DNA of 64,000 nucleotides from Dongia_A sp039808885. GTDB lineage: Bacteria > Pseudomonadota > Alphaproteobacteria > Dongiales > Dongiaceae. Below are positions 60,602 to 64,000 of this stretch, piece by piece. The translations under genes were made by a program, and so were the position numbers. The notes under the pieces are model-generated. The model ran no database searches, was not told the origin of the DNA, and saw only the letters and a program-made list of their open reading frames with translations. How positions within the stretch are numbered: the stretch's first letter is position 1; each line of letters opens with the position of its first letter. The DNA is taken from positions 176,122-240,121 of the forward strand of contig JBDHTX010000002.1 of NCBI GenBank assembly GCA_039808885.1. Direction: 5' to 3'.

Positions 60602-61561
60602 ATGAGTTCCGCTGTCCCCAAAATCGTGACCCTGGTGGGCGTCGGCGTCATCGGCCGCGGCTGGATCCGGGTCTTCGCGCCGCACGGCGCCACCGTGCGC
60701 GTCTATGACCCCAACCCGGCGCAGATCCCGCAGACCCTGGCCTGGCTGGCGCAGGATCTGAACTCCGACGTGGCCGAGGGATTTGCCACCGCGGAGGAAC
60801 GCGACCGCATCCTGCGCGCCACGACCGGCGAGAGCGACCTTGCCAAGGCGCTGGCCGATGCCGACTATGTGCAGGAGAGCGCGCCGGAGAAGCTCGACGT
60901 GAAGCACGCGCTCTTTGCCGAGCTCGACCGCCTGGCGCCGGCAAAGGCCATCCTCGCCTCCTCCACCTCCGCGCTCGACATCAGCGAGATCGCCAAGGGC
61001 CTGCCCGGCGAGCGGCGCTGCGTCATGGCGCATCCGTTCAATCCGCCGCACCTGATGCCGGTGGTCGAAATGCTGGGCGCGGCGGGCACCGACCCCGCGA
61101 TCCTGCAGAAGGCCTGCGACATGCTGGCGGCCTGCGGCCAGATCCCGGTGCGCATGAACCGCTATGTGAAGGGCTTCCTTGGCAACCGCATCCAGGCCGC
61201 CGTGGTGCGCGAGGCGCTGCACCTGGTCGAGACCGGCGTGGCCGACCCGGTCGCGGTCGATGCGGTGATCCGCGACGCCCTGGCCCTGCGCTGGGCGACG
61301 ATCGGTAATTTCGGCGCCAACCACGCCAATGCCGACGAGGGCATCGCGCAGTATTTCAGCCGCTACGGCGCGTCCTACGCAATGCTGATGGAGGACCTCG
61401 ATTCGGCCCCGCCCCGCTTCGATCCGCAGGTGTTGCGCCAGATCGCCGATGCCATCGAGGCGCGCGAAGGCGTGAAGGGGGTTGCCGCCTTCGTGCGCAA
61501 GCGCGACGTCATGGTGAAGGAGCTGAACCGGCTGAAGCGGCGCCACGAGGCGAAGAAATGA
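60602..61561 (+). CDS. 3-hydroxyacyl-CoA dehydrogenase family protein (beta-hydroxyacid dehydrogenase)
   Basis: This 319-residue NAD-dependent enzyme has GVGVIGRGWI, ESAPEKLDVK, SSTSALDISEIAKGLP and the catalytic His in MAHPFNPPHLMPVVEML. The length and HPFNP context match the carnitine dehydrogenase/lambda-crystallin (L-gulonate dehydrogenase) branch, which oxidises free beta-hydroxy acids to beta-keto acids. The ATG at 60602 follows AGGAG. It overlaps the next gene (ATGA). A BKACE enzyme ending the window could cleave its product. Confidence 0.88.
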   Translation: MSSAVPKIVTLVGVGVIGRGWIRVFAPHGATVRVYDPNPAQIPQTLAWLAQDLNSDVAEGFATAEERDRILRATTGESDLAKALADADYVQESAPEKLDVKHALFAELDRLAPAKAILASSTSALDISEIAKGLPGERRCVMAHPFNPPHLMPVVEMLGAAGTDPAILQKACDMLAACGQIPVRMNRYVKGFLGNRIQAAVVREALHLVETGVADPVAVDAVIRDALALRWATIGNFGANHANADEGIAQYFSRYGASYAMLMEDLDSAPPRFDPQVLRQIADAIEAREGVKGVAAFVRKRDVMVKELNRLKRRHEAKK

Positions 61562-62328
61562 CCCATCGGCCGCAGAACGTCGTCGTCACCGCGGCGGCGC
61601 AGAGCGTCGGCCGGGCGATGGCGGAGAAGTTCCTCGCCCGCGGCGACAATGTCCATATCTGCGACATCAACGCCGACCTGCTGGCGCAGGTGCTGGCCGC
61701 CAATCCGAAGCTTGGCGGCACCGTCTGCGATGTGTCGGACGAGGCGCAGGTGGCCGCCCTGTTCGCCGCGGCCAGGTCGCGCATGGGACCGATCGACGTG
61801 CTGGTGAACACCGTCGGCATCGCCGGGCCGCGCGGGCCGATCGAGACGCTGAGCCTCGCCGACTGGCGCGCCACGATGGCCGCCAACCTCGATTCGATGT
61901 TCCTGACCATCCGCCAGGCGGTGCCGGACATGCGGCGCAACAAGCGCGGCGCCATCGTCAATTTCTCCACCGGCTCGACCAAGACGGTCATGCCGTTCCG
62001 TTCGCCCTATGTCGCCAGCAAGGCGGGCGTCGAGGGCCTGACCAAGTCGCTGGCCCGCGAGCTCGGCCCCGACAACATCCGGATCAACGCCATCCTGCCC
62101 GGCATGATCGACAACGAGCGGATGCGCGGCATCATCGCCCGCATCGCCCAGCAGGAGGGCCGCACGGCGGAAGCGGTCGAGCGGGAGGCGCTGAACTTCG
62201 TTTCCATGCGCAGCAAGATCCAGCCGGAAGAGATCGCCGACATGGTGCTGTTCCTCTGCTCCGAGTCGGGGCGGCACGTCTCCGGGCAGATGATCGGAGT
62301 GGACGGCAATATCGAGTGGGAAGCCTGA
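61558..62328 (+). CDS. SDR family oxidoreductase
   Basis: This 256-residue protein has VTAAAQSVGRAMAEKF in place of TGxxxGxG, VNTVG instead of NNAG, catalytic Ser in FSTGSTK and YVASK, and a helical insertion near GIIARIAQQEGRTAEAVE. It keeps the Ser-Tyr-Lys core, so it should be active. The ATG overlaps the preceding stop, so it acts in the same operon. Confidence 0.9.
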   Translation: MTHRPQNVVVTAAAQSVGRAMAEKFLARGDNVHICDINADLLAQVLAANPKLGGTVCDVSDEAQVAALFAAARSRMGPIDVLVNTVGIAGPRGPIETLSLADWRATMAANLDSMFLTIRQAVPDMRRNKRGAIVNFSTGSTKTVMPFRSPYVASKAGVEGLTKSLARELGPDNIRINAILPGMIDNERMRGIIARIAQQEGRTAEAVEREALNFVSMRSKIQPEEIADMVLFLCSESGRHVSGQMIGVDGNIEWEA

Positions 62329-62344
62329 CACGGGAGACCACGCC

Positions 62345-62842
62345 ATGAGCCTTCGCGAGGCGATGCAGCAGCACCAGGCCACCGCGCGCAAGGGCGCCCC
62401 GGCGGAATGCCGCGAGCCCATCGCTGGAACCACGGTGCAAAGCGGCGGCATGCGGACCGAGGGCCGGTTTGGCCGCCATGTCGTCGTCATCGACGAGCCG
62501 AAGGTCTTCGGCGGCGACGACGCCGCCGTCAATCCCGCCGAGGCCCTGCTGGCGGCGGTGGCCGCCAGCGTCTCGGTCACCATCCGATGCCACGCCGCCC
62601 TGCAGGGAATCCGGGTCGGCCGGATCCAGGTCGAGATCGCCGGAGACCTCGACATCCGCGGCTTCTTCGACACCGATCCCGCCATCCGGTCCGGTTTCCA
62701 GTCGGTGAAGATCGCCGTCGCCATCGACAGCGACGCGCCGAAGGAGCAGCTGGCCCGGGTCCTGGCGGCGGCGGATCGCGGCTGCCCGATGCTGGACACC
62801 TGCCGGGGCGCGACGCCGGTTACCCTCGAGCTGGCGCAATGA
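62345..62842 (+). CDS. OsmC family protein
   Basis: This 165-residue protein has the OsmC fold with the two conserved cysteines in SVTIRCHAA and GCPMLDTC, used to reduce organic hydroperoxides. The pattern NPAEALLAAVAASV is the family's Cys-helix approach. It is within a catabolic operon, so it may have a special substrate. The stop overlaps the peptidase start. Confidence 0.87.
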   Translation: MSLREAMQQHQATARKGAPAECREPIAGTTVQSGGMRTEGRFGRHVVVIDEPKVFGGDDAAVNPAEALLAAVAASVSVTIRCHAALQGIRVGRIQVEIAGDLDIRGFFDTDPAIRSGFQSVKIAVAIDSDAPKEQLARVLAAADRGCPMLDTCRGATPVTLELAQ

Positions 62843-63831
62843 CCGCCCGGCGCATGGAGGCGCAGGCCCTGGTCCAGGATTCCCTGGTGTGGGACAACAT
62901 CTGGCCGCTCGAGCCGGATGTCGGCAACGACCTGCACCGGCTGGCCGGATTCCGCGCCGCCGGCTACGACGTCATCTCGCTCACCATCGCCGGCGACAAC
63001 CACACCAGCGGTCAGGCCTTCAATCGCATCGCGACGGCGCGACGGCGCATCCAGGCAACGACCGGCGTCCAGCTGGTGGAAAGCGTCGCCGGCATCGCGG
63101 CGGCGCGCAAGGCGGGCGAATTGGCGGTGCTGCTGCATTTCGAAGGCACACGCTGCTTCGAGCGCAACCTGGACCTGATCGAGGCGTTCTACCGGCTGGG
63201 CGTGCGGCACAACCTGCTCGCCTTCAACCAGGCGAATTCGGTCGGCGGCGGCTGCGCCGAGGAAAGCGATGGCGGCCTGACCCGGTTCGGGCGGCGCGTG
63301 GTCGCCGAGATGGAGCGCGTCGGCATGCTGCTCGACCTCAGCCACACCGGCGCGCGCACCACACTCGACGCGCTCGCGATGGCGACGAAGCCGGCGGTGT
63401 TCAGCCATTCCAATTGCGCCGCCATCCATCCGCATTTCCGCAACCTGACCGACGAACAGATCCGCGCCTGTGCCGCGACCGGCGGCCTGCTCGGCCTCTC
63501 CGGCTCCAGCATCTATCTCGGCGACGACGCCGTTCGCAGCGAGATGCTGTTCCGCCACCTCGACCATGTGGTGCAGCTGGTCGGCGCCGAGCATGCCTGC
63601 CTCGGCCTCGACGTGGTCTTCGAGACCGAGCCGCTCAACCAGTTCATGCGCGCCAGGCCGGAGGAATGGCCGGATGCGGCGCGGCCCGACTGGCCCGGCG
63701 TGCACTATGCCCAGCCCACGCAGCTGGCCGAGTTGACCGAGCTCATGCTGGCGGCCGGCTATGGCGAGGCCGCCATCCGCGGCATCCTGGGCCAGAACCT
63801 GATGCGGGTGTGTGGCGCGGTCTGGCGCTGA
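62839..63831 (+). CDS. M19 membrane dipeptidase family protein with altered metal site
   Basis: This 330-residue protein matches the renal dipeptidase fold: metal-bridging Glu102 in HFEGTR, His169 in DLSHTG and His190 in FSHSNC are present. The N-terminal HxD metal pair of the family is replaced: here residues 17-19 read V-W-D (LVWDNIW), so the His is missing. No signal peptide is seen, so it is cytoplasmic. It may be a mononuclear hydrolase or an enzyme with another activity. ATG overlaps the OsmC stop. Confidence 0.85.
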   Translation: MTARRMEAQALVQDSLVWDNIWPLEPDVGNDLHRLAGFRAAGYDVISLTIAGDNHTSGQAFNRIATARRRIQATTGVQLVESVAGIAAARKAGELAVLLHFEGTRCFERNLDLIEAFYRLGVRHNLLAFNQANSVGGGCAEESDGGLTRFGRRVVAEMERVGMLLDLSHTGARTTLDALAMATKPAVFSHSNCAAIHPHFRNLTDEQIRACAATGGLLGLSGSSIYLGDDAVRSEMLFRHLDHVVQLVGAEHACLGLDVVFETEPLNQFMRARPEEWPDAARPDWPGVHYAQPTQLAELTELMLAAGYGEAAIRGILGQNLMRVCGAVWR

Positions 63832-63864
63832 AAACCGATTGTCATTCGAACAGGAGAATTGCCG

Positions 63865-64000
63865 ATGTCGAAACCAACAGCGGAACCTGCGGCGAAGAGC
63901 GGCCGCAAGGTGATCATCACCTGCGCGGTGACGGGCTCGGTGCACACGCCGACCATGACGCCCTATCTGCCGATCACGCCGGACCAGATCGCGGCGGAAT
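63865..64000 (+). CDS. 3-keto-5-aminohexanoate cleavage family (BKACE) protein, partial
   Basis: The first 45 codons are present and the gene runs off the right edge. KVIITCAVTGSVHTPTM and PYLPITPDQIA are the signature opening of the BKACE (DUF849) enzymes, which cleave beta-keto acids with acetyl-CoA to give acetoacetate and a CoA ester. GGAG lies eight bases before the ATG. It fits with the beta-hydroxyacid dehydrogenase upstream. Confidence 0.9.
   Translation, partial: MSKPTAEPAAKSGRKVIITCAVTGSVHTPTMTPYLPITPDQIAAE

Noticed and set aside
60602..64000. Classical carnitine degradation operon
   Set aside because: The dehydrogenase and BKACE fit, but the thioesterase is missing and OsmC, SDR and M19-like genes are foreign to it; the dehydrogenase motifs fit the lambda-crystallin/L-gulonate branch equally well.

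Overview
The window is a GC-rich, densely packed chromosomal segment from a Gram-negative bacterium. Gene families and style suggest an alphaproteobacterium, possibly of the Rhodospirillales type: glutathione-dependent formaldehyde oxidation, RND efflux, many ABC and TRAP uptake systems, GMC oxidoreductases, a BKACE enzyme, Xsc, and Tat-dependent periplasmic binding proteins. That placement is an inference. I see no rRNA, tRNA, CRISPR array, transposase or phage gene.

Layout. 1-866: end-truncated amide/urea-type ABC binding protein. 1023-3634: formaldehyde detoxification operon gfa-frmA-fghA, divergent from a Tat-exported dienelactone hydrolase (3922-4779). 4956-9908: TetR regulator plus RND efflux adaptor and pump. 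10098-10529: single-domain response regulator. 10584-26279: a sugar-catabolic block. Reading leftwards it runs LacI, Gfo/Idh dehydrogenase, CoA transferase, enoyl-CoA hydratase, sugar ABC binding protein, two permeases, ATPase, two GMC oxidoreductases, lyxose/mannose isomerase, Dabb protein and PfkB kinase; a DUF993 aldolase-like gene diverges from lacI. 26478-34793: MCP-PilZ chemoreceptor, second LacI, glycine-zipper lipoprotein, MgtC/DUF4010 membrane protein, EamA exporter, BioY and a choline-dehydrogenase-like GMC enzyme. 34946-36963: an enolase-superfamily enzyme and an SDR, with a REP doublet between them. 37151-46337: aldehyde dehydrogenase, N-formylglutamate amidohydrolase-like hydrolase, XRE-cupin regulator, a full branched-chain-type ABC transporter and a glutamine-synthetase-like ligase, resembling a gamma-glutamylated amine pathway. 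46536-49501: response regulator, hybrid histidine kinase and a small DUF883-like protein. 49602-53700: second glutamine-synthetase-like enzyme, an SDR and Xsc (sulfoacetaldehyde acetyltransferase). 53906-57221: RNA methyltransferase, cNMP-DUF1003 protein, GFA protein and FCD-type GntR regulator. 57569-64000: GntR-linked operon with a TRAP transporter, a beta-hydroxyacid dehydrogenase, an SDR, OsmC, an M19 peptidase-like protein and the start of a BKACE enzyme.

The most unusual signal is not a gene. At five separate gene ends (10547-10599, 16853-16890, 30116-30186, 39992-40033, 40886-40930) the last codons plus the stop codon are repeated two to five times as imperfect 13-16 bp tandem units. 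The unit sequences are unrelated, so the same process or constraint seems to act repeatedly at stop codons. Other structured DNA includes a REP doublet with compensatory changes, a 20-bp perfect palindrome abutting a sigma70-like promoter, and several perfect long hairpins at gene ends.
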